Part shown: positions 25,100 to 33,494 of the stretch, in pieces
Layout: each line of letters begins with the position of its first letter
How positions within the stretch are numbered: the stretch's first letter is position 1
Origin: Pedobacter glucosidilyticus DSM 23534
Lineage (GTDB): Bacteria; Bacteroidota; Bacteroidia; Sphingobacteriales; Sphingobacteriaceae
DNA length: 64,000 nt
Assembly: GCF_000425145.1 (NCBI RefSeq)
Contig: NZ_AULF01000014.1
Location: forward strand, 54,453-118,452
Reading direction: 5' to 3'
Position numbers and translations under genes: made by a program
Notes under the pieces: model-generated
Databases searched by the model: none
The model's input: only the letters and a program-made list of their open reading frames with translations
What the model was told of the DNA's origin: nothing

Positions 25100-25852
25100 T
25101 TATTTGATAGCTCTTTTTTTCAACGCTTTAGCTATTTGTTTCTTTTGGGCAAGTTTTTTCTTTTGAGCAGCCTTCTTTAGTTCAGCTTGTTCTTTCCTTA
25201 ACAAAGCAGCTGGTGTATTTTGTAAAGCGTAATATTTGCAGAAATAGCTGATAGGACAAATCTCGCATTTAGGATTACGAGCAATACAAACATATCTGCC
25301 ATGTAAAATAAGCCAGTGGTGTGCAATATGTATTTTATCTTGTGGCAAGTATTGGGTTAATTGTTTTTCTACAGCTAAAGGTGTTTTTGCTGCAGATGTT
25401 AAACCTAAACGATTAGAGACTCTGAAAACATGTGTATCTACCGCCATGGTAGGGGCATTATAAATAACCGATGCAATAACATTGGCTGTTTTACGGCCTA
25501 CACCAGGCATTTTCTGTAAATCTTTCACATCTTCTGGTACAATACCACCAAACTCTTCTACCAAAATTTTAGCCATGCCCACCAAATGTTTTGATTTATT
25601 ATTAGGATAGCTAACAGAGCGTATATAAGTAAAAACTTCTTCTGCGGTAGATGCCGCTAGAGATTCTGGCGTTGGATAGCGCTCAAAAAGTTTTGGTGTT
25701 ATTTGATTGATACGTTTATCCGTACATTGTGCTGATAGAATAACCGCAATGAGCAATTCAAACGGATTGCTATAATGCAATTCTGTTTCTGCTTGCGGCT
25801 GATGTTGCGAAAAATAAGCTACAAATTCTTGATAACGCTCTTTCTTAAGCAT
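25100..25852 (-). CDS. nth: Endonuclease III
   Basis: A 250-residue DNA glycosylase/AP lyase that removes oxidised pyrimidines. The helix-hairpin-helix is LQKMPGVGRKTANVI, with the catalytic lysine in it, and the catalytic aspartate is in AVDTHVFRV. The iron-sulphur motif C-x6-C-x2-C-x5-C is complete in CIARNPKCEICPISYFC. About 30 extra C-terminal residues are very lysine/alanine-rich (KKAAQKKKLAQKKQ), a likely DNA-binding tail not found in the E. coli enzyme. It begins 9 bp after the TerC-family gene. Confidence 0.95.
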   Translation of the reverse strand: MLKKERYQEFVAYFSQHQPQAETELHYSNPFELLIAVILSAQCTDKRINQITPKLFERYPTPESLAASTAEEVFTYIRSVSYPNNKSKHLVGMAKILVEEFGGIVPEDVKDLQKMPGVGRKTANVIASVIYNAPTMAVDTHVFRVSNRLGLTSAAKTPLAVEKQLTQYLPQDKIHIAHHWLILHGRYVCIARNPKCEICPISYFCKYYALQNTPAALLRKEQAELKKAAQKKKLAQKKQIAKALKKRAIK

Positions 25853-25861
25853 AAAGCACCA

Positions 25862-26914
25862 TTAATAAATTGTTTTTTCTTTTTTAGGAAATGCTAATGA
25901 TGCAACAACACTAATCACCAATATACCAATGATGATGTATAAAGAATGCGCTGTGGTAAAGCCCCATTCTTTTAAGTAATGATGCCCTAACATTTTAATA
26001 CCAATAAATACTAATAAGAAGGCTAAACCTGTTTTTAAGTAATGGAATTTATGGATCACATTTACCAATAAGAAAAACATAGAGCGTAAGCCGAGTATGG
26101 CAAATATGTTAGAAAAGAATACAATATAAGGGTCTTTAGTTACCGCAAATATAGCTGGGATAGAATCTACTGCGAAAATTACATCTGTAAACTCTATAAT
26201 TAATAATACCAAAAAAAGAGGAGTGATATATTGTTTACCATCTACTTTATGGAAGAACTTATTACCAACAAAATCTGGATAAACAGGGAAAAACTTAGAA
26301 GCTAGCTTTACTACTTTGTGGTTTTCGGGGTCTATCTCATCTTCTCCTTCGCGGTTGATAAACATCATAATACCCGAATAAATTAAGAATGCTCCAAAAA
26401 GATAAAGTATCCATCCAAACTTACTAATAAGGGTTGCGCCAATAAATATGAATAGAAAACGCATGATAACAGCACCCAAAATCCCCCAAAATAATACCCG
26501 ATGGTAATATTTCTCTTTTACGCCAAAAGCAGAGAATATCAATACCATTACAAAAATATTATCTACAGAAAGGGCATATTCAATAACATAGCCTGTTATA
26601 AATTCAAGAGATAAATTATTTTTGTATTTGATGAGATTTTCTTCAAATGAAGTGCCGTTTAAGACAATATTATGTTGGTTTTTTTGAACAACTTCTACCA
26701 GATGGGCTCCATCCTGAATATCATGAAGGATATGACCTTGTACCCTTAAAAAGAAATAAAAACCAATTGCACAACTTACCCAAATGGCACTCATGATACC
26801 GGCTTGATTTAAAGATACGGGTTGGTCTTTTTTATTAAACAAACCTAAATCAAGAGCCAACATCAAAATGATGAATAAGGCAAATGCACCAAAAAATATA
26901 ACTTCGTTACTCAT
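25862..26914 (-). CDS. TerC-family integral membrane protein
   Basis: A 350-residue inner-membrane protein with about nine membrane segments. The TerC signature is visible in YVIEYALSVDNIFVMVLIF and FTDVIFAVDSIPAIFAVTKD, whose conserved acidic residues are thought to handle metal ions. Members such as Alx act in manganese homeostasis or in metal supply to exported proteins; tellurite resistance is not implied. A loop of about 35 residues after segment two (around 65-100) is longer than usual. It follows the polyprenyl synthase gene by 3 bp and precedes nth, forming an operon-like run. Confidence 0.9.
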   Translation of the reverse strand: MSNEVIFFGAFALFIILMLALDLGLFNKKDQPVSLNQAGIMSAIWVSCAIGFYFFLRVQGHILHDIQDGAHLVEVVQKNQHNIVLNGTSFEENLIKYKNNLSLEFITGYVIEYALSVDNIFVMVLIFSAFGVKEKYYHRVLFWGILGAVIMRFLFIFIGATLISKFGWILYLFGAFLIYSGIMMFINREGEDEIDPENHKVVKLASKFFPVYPDFVGNKFFHKVDGKQYITPLFLVLLIIEFTDVIFAVDSIPAIFAVTKDPYIVFFSNIFAILGLRSMFFLLVNVIHKFHYLKTGLAFLLVFIGIKMLGHHYLKEWGFTTAHSLYIIIGILVISVVASLAFPKKEKTIY

Positions 26915-26917
26915 GTA

Positions 26918-27889
26918 TTATTTCTTTCTTTCTGTTGTAAAGCGTACTAAATTTTCTAATCCTGTTAAAGATTCGCTTGCCGGAAATTGAGCTAAAATTT
27001 TAAAAGCTTCTTCCTGATAGCTCATCATTTGCTGCTCGGCGTAAGCCAAACCGCCACTATTTCTAACAAAATTAATGATGGTATTAATTTTATCAGGGTC
27101 ATCGTTGTGGTTTTTAACCAAGTTGATGATTTTCTTTTTCTCCGCCTTTTCTGCTTTATTTAAGGCATATATCAGTGGAAGCGTAACCTTTTTTTCTTTA
27201 ATATCTATACCTTTTGGTTTGCCTACATCATCAACACCAAAATCAAATAAATCATCTTTAATTTGGAAAGCTATACCAATTTTCTCTCCAAAATTGTGCA
27301 TGAGTTGTATGGTTTCTTCAGTAGCACCGGCTGATGCCGCACCCGCTGCACAACAAGAGGCTATTAAGGAAGCTGTTTTTTGTCTGATAACTTCATAGTA
27401 AACATCCTCGCTAATATCCATACGGCGAACTTTTTCTACTTGAAGTAGCTCTCCTTCGCTCATTTGCTGTACTGCATCTGATACAATTTTGAGAATGGTG
27501 AATTCTTGATTGTTAACGGATAGTTGTAAGCCTTTGGCTAAGAGGTAATCGCCAACTAAAACAGCAATTTTATTTTTCCAAAGGGCGTTAACAGAGAAAA
27601 AGCCTCTTCTCTCGAAAGAATTGTCTACTACATCATCATGAACCAAGGTTGCGGTATGTAGCAGTTCTACCAAAGCCGCACCACGATAAGTAGACTCGGT
27701 TATGCCGCCACAAACGTTGGCAGCAAAGAATACAAACATCGGACGAATTTGCTTCCCTTTCCTCTTTACAATATAATGAGTAATGCGGTCTAAAAGCGGA
27801 ACTGAACTTTGCATAGAAGTTTTAAACTTCTCTTCAAAAGCATCAATTTCCTTTTCTATGGGTTTTTTGATTTCGTCTAGTTTCAGCAT
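26918..27889 (-). CDS. Polyprenyl diphosphate synthase
   Basis: A 323-residue trans-prenyltransferase that condenses isopentenyl diphosphate onto an allylic diphosphate. The first aspartate-rich motif is in LVHDDVVDNS and the second in IKDDLFDFG; GKQIRP and QMSEGE are also conserved. Length and motif context fit the long-chain enzymes that make the menaquinone side chain, though geranylgeranyl diphosphate for carotenoids cannot be excluded. The frame is open to a TTG at 27928, but ATG 27889 (MLKLDEIKKP) gives the usual family start. Confidence 0.88.
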   Translation of the reverse strand: MLKLDEIKKPIEKEIDAFEEKFKTSMQSSVPLLDRITHYIVKRKGKQIRPMFVFFAANVCGGITESTYRGAALVELLHTATLVHDDVVDNSFERRGFFSVNALWKNKIAVLVGDYLLAKGLQLSVNNQEFTILKIVSDAVQQMSEGELLQVEKVRRMDISEDVYYEVIRQKTASLIASCCAAGAASAGATEETIQLMHNFGEKIGIAFQIKDDLFDFGVDDVGKPKGIDIKEKKVTLPLIYALNKAEKAEKKKIINLVKNHNDDPDKINTIINFVRNSGGLAYAEQQMMSYQEEAFKILAQFPASESLTGLENLVRFTTERKK

Positions 27890-28002
27890 CCTGAATTTAA
27901 AACAAGCTTTGATACTTTGGGTTTGCAAACATAATGTAAAAAAGCGGATTTATACTTATGAAAGCAAAGCTTTAAGAAAAATTGTTTAATATTAAATCGA
28001 AA

Positions 28003-28569
28003 ATGAAGAAGCACATGAGAATGATAAAAATATGGATGTTTATAGCCTTTACTTTTATAAGTATATCGGCTTCGGCCCAGCTACAGTCTGGCAAAAGATT
28101 TAACTTTTTTAACCGTACTGAGGTTTCTTATTCTTTAGCTATCAATGAGGTTTTAGGTACTTCTGGTATCAATGCATTTAGGATAAAAACCATTTTTGGT
28201 AAGCAAAACAACTTTTTTGGTATAGGAGGCGGAATTGCAACCACAAGTTTTAATACCATTGATAGAAGTGGTGGAGGTAATTATAATACCATTTCTTTTT
28301 TAGCAGATGCACATGCTTTCCCATTTAAAAATGAGGATAGTGGGAATAATATCTTTGTTAAGGCTGCTGCCGGATATTCGCCTCGTATTTTTAATGGTTA
28401 CGACCAAGGTTTTACTTACGATGCCGGTTTAGGTTATATCATCACCACCAAAAAGGGAGGGAGATTATTTATACAAGCATTGTATTTACAACAAAACTTA
28501 AGTCAGTTTAATTTTATTGAGACGGTAAAACTGCAATCTGTTGGGCTTGGTGTTGGTATAGGGTTTTAA
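28003..28569 (+). CDS. Small outer-membrane beta-barrel-like protein
   Basis: A 188-residue protein with a signal peptide (core IWMFIAFTFISISASAQ). The mature part consists of glycine-rich alternating strands (FGIGGGIATTSF, YSPRIFNGYDQGFTYDAGLG) and ends in a hydrophobic VGLGVGIGF strand, as in 8-stranded barrels. The function is unknown. ATG 28003 is preferred over the TTG at 27982; a further ATG lies at 28018. No partner gene is evident. Confidence 0.65.
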   Translation: MKKHMRMIKIWMFIAFTFISISASAQLQSGKRFNFFNRTEVSYSLAINEVLGTSGINAFRIKTIFGKQNNFFGIGGGIATTSFNTIDRSGGGNYNTISFLADAHAFPFKNEDSGNNIFVKAAAGYSPRIFNGYDQGFTYDAGLGYIITTKKGGRLFIQALYLQQNLSQFNFIETVKLQSVGLGVGIGF

Positions 28570-28704
28570 GAAAGTATAGCGTATAAAGTACAGAGTAGAA
28601 AGAACTTGAAATGCGAGATTTAGGAAGTTCTAATGAGTGGTAAAGCATTTGATAGTATATGCTGATATGTTTGAATATGGTATTTTAAAGATTTACTTTT
28701 GAGT

Positions 28705-29007
28705 ATGAATATAGAAAAGTCTAAACTAAAGCAGATTAGGGAACTTTGCAAAGCAAATAAAGTAAAATCACTTTTTGCTTTTGGCTCAGTTATTCGAGAT
28801 GACTATAATGAATCATCCGATATAGATTTAGTTGTGGATTTTGATGAACAAGACCCATTTAAGTATACTGACTTATATTTCAATCTAAAAACGAAGATAG
28901 AAGAGATTTTAACCAAGCAAATTGATTTACTTGAAGAAAGAGGAATAAAAAATCGCATTTTTAAGCAAGAGCTAGAAAGTACAAAAGTTAAGATTTATGG
29001 ATATTAA
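28705..29007 (+). CDS. mntA: MntA-type nucleotidyltransferase antitoxin
   Basis: A 100-residue minimal nucleotidyltransferase. The catalytic signature G-S-x10-D-x-D is complete in FGSVIRDDYNESSDIDLVVD. In characterised MntA/HepT pairs the antitoxin AMPylates the HEPN toxin near its active site. Here the gene overlaps the following HepT frame by 11 bp, the usual arrangement. The ATG at 28705 is used, two codons after a TTG. Because the toxin is broken by a frameshift, the antitoxin may now act alone. Confidence 0.88.
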   Translation: MNIEKSKLKQIRELCKANKVKSLFAFGSVIRDDYNESSDIDLVVDFDEQDPFKYTDLYFNLKTKIEEILTKQIDLLEERGIKNRIFKQELESTKVKIYGY

Positions 29008-29336
29008 AATCAGAACTTGGTTATTGGACATACAGCAGTGTATTGATGAAATATTTCTATTCATTGCAGATCAAAAGGATTTTAAAGCCTATCAGAAAGA
29101 TTTAAAAACTAAAAAAAGCCGTTGAACGAAATTTAGAAATTATTGGAGAAGCAGTTAATCGTATCATAAAAATGGATGCTAATTTCCAGTTTCAGAATGC
29201 GAAGAATATCATTGGGACCAGAAATAGAATAATTCATAGTTATGATAATATATCAGATGAATTAATCTGGACTATAGTATGTAGAGATTTACCAGAGCTA
29301 AAACAGCAAGTAGATAAACTTCTAAAAAGCAATTAA
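28997..29336 (+). pseudogene. hepT: HepT-type HEPN (DUF86) toxin, frameshifted
   Basis: The first frame (MDIKIRTWLLDIQQCIDEIF) stops at TGA after 42 codons, just past the seven-A run at 29111-29117. Removing one A restores a full frame reading AVERNLEIIGEAVNRI and later GTRNRIIHSYDNIS, which carries the HEPN RNase motif R-x4-H and the R-N-x3-H-x-Y block. So the intact toxin would be about 112 residues. The 340-nt span is one base longer than a multiple of three. Causes could be inactivation, slippage-based phase variation, or a sequencing error in the homopolymer. Confidence 0.85.
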
Positions 29337-29409
29337 TTATAGTCTATATATCTTACTACTAACTCCCGATATCTATCGAGACTAACAAACAAACCACATA
29401 ACAAACTAC

Positions 29410-30249
29410 TCAAAACCCAATTGCTACCAATACAGGGAAATGATCTGATGGATATTTACCCTGATAGCTATCTGTAAGCAAGCCCCATCTATATGTTTTA
29501 AAATGTTTGCTAACAAAAACGTGGTCTATGATGCTGTTACCCTTTAATTGAGCGCCAAAACCGTTAAAAGAATTACTATGAGCATAAGGCTGTTTAACTT
29601 GTTTATAAGTATCTTTTAAAATATCGCTATCTGTAATAATTAAATAAGGGTCGCTACTGTGGTTTCCATTTAAATCGCCAGTGAAAATTACAGGTTTATC
29701 TTTTGCAATAGTCTTAATTCTCTCCAAAATAAGTTTACTGCTTTCTTTGCGGGCAGTAACACCTTGATGGTCATAATGAGCATTAAAGAAGTAAAAGCTT
29801 TTCTTCGTTTTTTTATCCTTTAAATAAACCCAAGAGCAAATACGCTTACAACATTTAGCATCCCAGCCTAAAGAAGGTGTCTCTGGTGTTTCCGATAACC
29901 AAAAATCGCCTTGAGCTAAAAGTTCAAATTTATCTTTTTTATAAAGGATAGCAGAGTGCTCGCCAGCTTGTTTACCATCATCTCTACCCTTACCATAAAT
30001 AGCATATTGGGGCAAAGCTTTTAAAATATCTTGTAATTGATGATGAAAACCTTCTTGCGTACCTAAAATATCAAAATCATGAAACTCAATTAACTGACTT
30101 ACAACAGCAGCTCTGTTTTTCCATTGGTTTTCTTTATCAGTTTCGGTATCTAATCTGATATTAAAAGTTCCGGTGGTATAAGTTTGCGCAATGCTTAGTT
30201 TACCTATGAAGACAAGGAAAGAAAAAAATATCAGTAATTTAGATTTCAT
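29410..30249 (-). CDS. Exported endonuclease/exonuclease/phosphatase-family protein
   Basis: A 279-residue protein with a signal peptide (MKSKLLIFFSFLVFIGKLSIAQ). The EEP fold is shown by TFNIRLDTETDKENQWKNR at the start, DILGTQEGFHHQL (metal-binding E), FFNAHYDHQG, IFTGDLNG, and the terminal SDHFPVLVAI with the catalytic H. Related Bacteroidota proteins act as secreted phosphatases or nucleases; the substrate here is unknown. TTG at 30255 is open in frame, but ATG 30249 is the better start. It is divergent from the sensor-regulator gene of the sugar locus. Confidence 0.88.
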   Translation of the reverse strand: MKSKLLIFFSFLVFIGKLSIAQTYTTGTFNIRLDTETDKENQWKNRAAVVSQLIEFHDFDILGTQEGFHHQLQDILKALPQYAIYGKGRDDGKQAGEHSAILYKKDKFELLAQGDFWLSETPETPSLGWDAKCCKRICSWVYLKDKKTKKSFYFFNAHYDHQGVTARKESSKLILERIKTIAKDKPVIFTGDLNGNHSSDPYLIITDSDILKDTYKQVKQPYAHSNSFNGFGAQLKGNSIIDHVFVSKHFKTYRWGLLTDSYQGKYPSDHFPVLVAIGF

Positions 30250-30347
30250 AATCAATAATATTAAAACAAAGGCTTGGTTTATCTTATTAAGAACAAAACG
30301 ACCAACTTGTTAAAGTATTTTAAAATCTAAATATAAACAGAATAGTC

Positions 30348-33230
30348 ATGCTAAAATCTATTGTAGCATTTATTTTATATTATCTTTTTGTTGTCTCAAC
30401 CGTACTTGCTGAGATACAGAAAATAGGTGTTCCTTATGTAGAAAATTATGCCAAATCAGTTTATCAGGCGGGTAACCAAAACTGGGGCATCACTATAGAT
30501 GAACGAAACATCATGTACTATGGTAATTCTGAGGGATTGTTGTCTTTTGATGGTAGGTCTTGGCAATTACATCGTTTGCCCAATAAACTTATTGTACGTT
30601 CTGTAGCGGCCGATAAAAAAGGAAAAATTTTTACTGGTGCTTTTGGCGAGTTGGGCTATTGGTCTTACAACGAAAAAGCAATTTTAAAATATCATTCAAT
30701 CACCCATTTAATACCTAAAAGCTTTAAGTTAAACGATGAGATTTGGAAGATTTATATAGATGGTAATCGGGTTATTTTTCAATCTTTTGCAGCGATATTA
30801 ATTTATCAAAACAGTAAAATAGAGGTGTTGCGCTCTACCAACCCATACTTGTTTTTGTTGCAATCTGGTAAGCGCTTCTTTGTTGAGGAATTAAAAAGAG
30901 GTTTACATGAGTTAAAGGGAAAACAGCTAAGTTTTATCAACGGAAGTGAAATTTTAAGTGGTAGTGCCATATTATCTGCAATGCCTTTTGGTAATGGTTT
31001 TTCTCTTATAGGAACTTCTAAAAGCGGTTTGTTTTTATACGATGGTAATAAAATAACACCTTGGAAAGTGCCAGCAAGCGATTTTTTAAAAGTGGCGCAA
31101 CTTAATAATGGCGTAAAAATATCAGAACAGTATTATGCTTTTGGGACTATTTTAGATGGGGTAGTAGTAGTAGATAAAGCTGGTAACATTGTTCAGCATA
31201 TCAATAAATCAAGCGGGTTGCAGAATAATACCGTTTTAAGTTTGTTTTTAGATGATGCACAAAACCTTTGGGCAGGTTTAGATAATGGTATTGATAGAAT
31301 TGAGTTAAACTCGCCTTTATCTTTTTATTTTGATAAAGCAGGCGTTTTTGGAACGGTTTATTCTAGTATCATTTACGGCGGAAAGATTTATTTAGGTACC
31401 AATCAAGGTTTGTTTTACAGCAATTGGGATGCAAGCGGAAAAATGCAAAAGTTTAATTTTCAGCTTATTCCAAATTCTCAGGGGCAGGTTTGGGAGCTAG
31501 TTGTTATCAACGGAGAATTGTATTGTGGCCACAACTCAGGAACTTTTAAAGTTAAGGGGGCTGTTATCAATAGAATTTCTTCTGTAAATGGTGGTTGGAC
31601 TTTAAAGAAAATGCCTTTACTTGCTGATAAACTTATACAAGGAACTTATACAGGTTTGGTGATTTATAATCAAACACAACTTGGCGATACCTATCAGTTT
31701 TCTCATAAAATAGAGGGTTTTGGCGAGCCTTCCAGATATGTAGAGCAAGATATCAAAGGGAATATCTGGGTAAGCCAAGCTTACAAAGGTATTTTTAAGA
31801 TTAATCTAAGTAGAGACTTAATACGAGTTACTAAACTCAAAAACTACAGCGAGAAAGACGGATTGCAATCCAGTTATGGTATTAACATCTTTAATTTGGA
31901 TGGTCGCATCATTTTTTCTTCAGAAAAAGGATTTTATGTTTATGATGAGATCACAGATAAATTTAAACGCTACCAAGAGCTTAACCAAAATTTAGGTTCC
32001 TACGCAAAATCAAACAAAGTTATTAAAGCAAGCGATAACTTATATTGGTTTATAGACCATGGACGAGTTGCTTTAGTAAACTTTAAAGATGCTGGTGAAG
32101 TTAAAATAGACTCTAATAAGTTTAGTGTTTTAGATGGGAGAATGGTTCAGGATTATGAAAATATCTCTAAAATTAACAGTAATTTATATCTGATCAGTGT
32201 TGACGATGGCTTTGTGCTTTACAATCAAGAAAGCAAAGAGCAACAGCCTAAAATCCCATCCGTAGTTATAGGAAAAATAACCAATATTACAGGCTCTAAC
32301 TTTTTAATCACGGGTAGTGGCTCGCTCAGTAAAAATATAGAAATACCAGCCTCAGAAAGTAGTATCAGAATAAATTATGCTTTACCTTATTACAGGCAGG
32401 CAAATGTTCAATATCAATATTATTTAGAAGGTTTCTCTGATGATTGGTCTGAGTGGTCTAGTCAATCGCAAAAAGACTTTACCAATTTAAGTTTCGGTAC
32501 CTATAGATTTAAAGTTAGGGCAAAAATCAATGAAACCATTATTACACCAGAAACAGTTTTTGAGTTTGAAGTTTTACCCCCATTTTATGCTACTAAAACA
32601 GCTCTTTTTGTTTATCTAGTTTTACTAATTTTAGTAGTTTATCTGGTAAGAAAATGGTATTTCAGAAAACTTATCAAACATCAAGAGCATATCAAACAAC
32701 AGCTTCAACAAGAAAAAGAAGAGCACCTTAAACGTGAAGCCTTGGCAAACGAGCAAAGGATGATTAAGCTTAAAAATGAGAAATTACAGGCAGAGCTTGA
32801 AAGCAAGAGTAGAGAAGTTACCAACTCTGCCATGAATATTGTTTACAAGAATGAGTTACTTCAGAAAATAAAATATGAACTCTCTAACCTAAAAGATGAT
32901 ACAGGTAAAAGACTGTCTGAAGAACAACTTAGAAAAATACAAAAGGTTATAGATGATGGTATGAGTGATGAGCGAGATTGGAATTTATTTGAAACCAGTT
33001 TTAACGAAACTCATGAGAACTTTTTTAAGAAATTAAAACATAATCACCCCGATTTAGTTCCAAATGATTTGAAGCTTTGTGCCTATTTAAGATTAAATAT
33101 GAGTAGTAAAGAAATGGCCTCTTTATTAAACATTAGTGTACGAGGTGTAGAGATTAGGAGATACCGTTTGCGTAAAAAACTAAACATACCGCATGATAAA
33201 AATTTAGTAGAATTTTTGATAGAACTTTAG
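30348..33230 (+). CDS. SusR-like membrane sensor with C-terminal HTH
   Basis: A 960-residue one-component regulator. After a signal peptide, about 20-640 form two-component-regulator-type beta-propeller blades (NIMYYGNSEGLLSFDGRSW, NLWAGLDNGIDRIEL), followed by a Y_Y_Y domain (VQYQYYLEGFSDDWSEWS), a single membrane helix at about 748-770 (FVYLVLLILVVYLV), a charged coiled coil, and a LuxR-like HTH at the C-terminus (LNMSSKEMASLLNISVRGVE). No kinase or receiver domain exists, as in Bacteroides SusR: the periplasmic propeller binds a glycan fragment and the cytoplasmic HTH binds DNA. It is the likely activator of the genes that follow. Confidence 0.92.
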   Translation: MLKSIVAFILYYLFVVSTVLAEIQKIGVPYVENYAKSVYQAGNQNWGITIDERNIMYYGNSEGLLSFDGRSWQLHRLPNKLIVRSVAADKKGKIFTGAFGELGYWSYNEKAILKYHSITHLIPKSFKLNDEIWKIYIDGNRVIFQSFAAILIYQNSKIEVLRSTNPYLFLLQSGKRFFVEELKRGLHELKGKQLSFINGSEILSGSAILSAMPFGNGFSLIGTSKSGLFLYDGNKITPWKVPASDFLKVAQLNNGVKISEQYYAFGTILDGVVVVDKAGNIVQHINKSSGLQNNTVLSLFLDDAQNLWAGLDNGIDRIELNSPLSFYFDKAGVFGTVYSSIIYGGKIYLGTNQGLFYSNWDASGKMQKFNFQLIPNSQGQVWELVVINGELYCGHNSGTFKVKGAVINRISSVNGGWTLKKMPLLADKLIQGTYTGLVIYNQTQLGDTYQFSHKIEGFGEPSRYVEQDIKGNIWVSQAYKGIFKINLSRDLIRVTKLKNYSEKDGLQSSYGINIFNLDGRIIFSSEKGFYVYDEITDKFKRYQELNQNLGSYAKSNKVIKASDNLYWFIDHGRVALVNFKDAGEVKIDSNKFSVLDGRMVQDYENISKINSNLYLISVDDGFVLYNQESKEQQPKIPSVVIGKITNITGSNFLITGSGSLSKNIEIPASESSIRINYALPYYRQANVQYQYYLEGFSDDWSEWSSQSQKDFTNLSFGTYRFKVRAKINETIITPETVFEFEVLPPFYATKTALFVYLVLLILVVYLVRKWYFRKLIKHQEHIKQQLQQEKEEHLKREALANEQRMIKLKNEKLQAELESKSREVTNSAMNIVYKNELLQKIKYELSNLKDDTGKRLSEEQLRKIQKVIDDGMSDERDWNLFETSFNETHENFFKKLKHNHPDLVPNDLKLCAYLRLNMSSKEMASLLNISVRGVEIRRYRLRKKLNIPHDKNLVEFLIEL

Positions 33231-33494
33231 TACTACATCATTACCTCTCATGGCTTTTATTTAATCATATTTCTTGTGCTTATAAATGTACTGCTGTGAT
33301 GTAGTGTTAAAATTGCTCTTGTAATCTTTAAACCGTGTTTTGGCGTTAAAAAAGCTAATTTTTATCTTATATAAAAAACTCTTTCTTTAGTTTGATGTAG
33401 TAATGTAGAGGTGATTTTCTTTGCCAATCAAAGAAATAGACTGAAGTTTGTGATACCAAAAAACCAATTAAATAATTTCACAACTAACTAAATT
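33231..33494. promoter_or_regulatory. Regulatory gap upstream of susC
   Basis: This 264-bp gap must hold the promoter of the sugar-uptake genes. An 8-bp word GATGTAGT occurs at 33298-33305 and 33394-33401 and inverted (ACTACATC) at 33232-33239; the last is followed by a second ATGTAG 8 bp on. A weak -33/-7 pair, TTTG (33391-33394), 21 bp, then TTTCTTTG (33416-33423, one mismatch to TAnnTTTG), overlaps the third word. These are candidate sites for the SusR-like activator. Confidence 0.4.
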
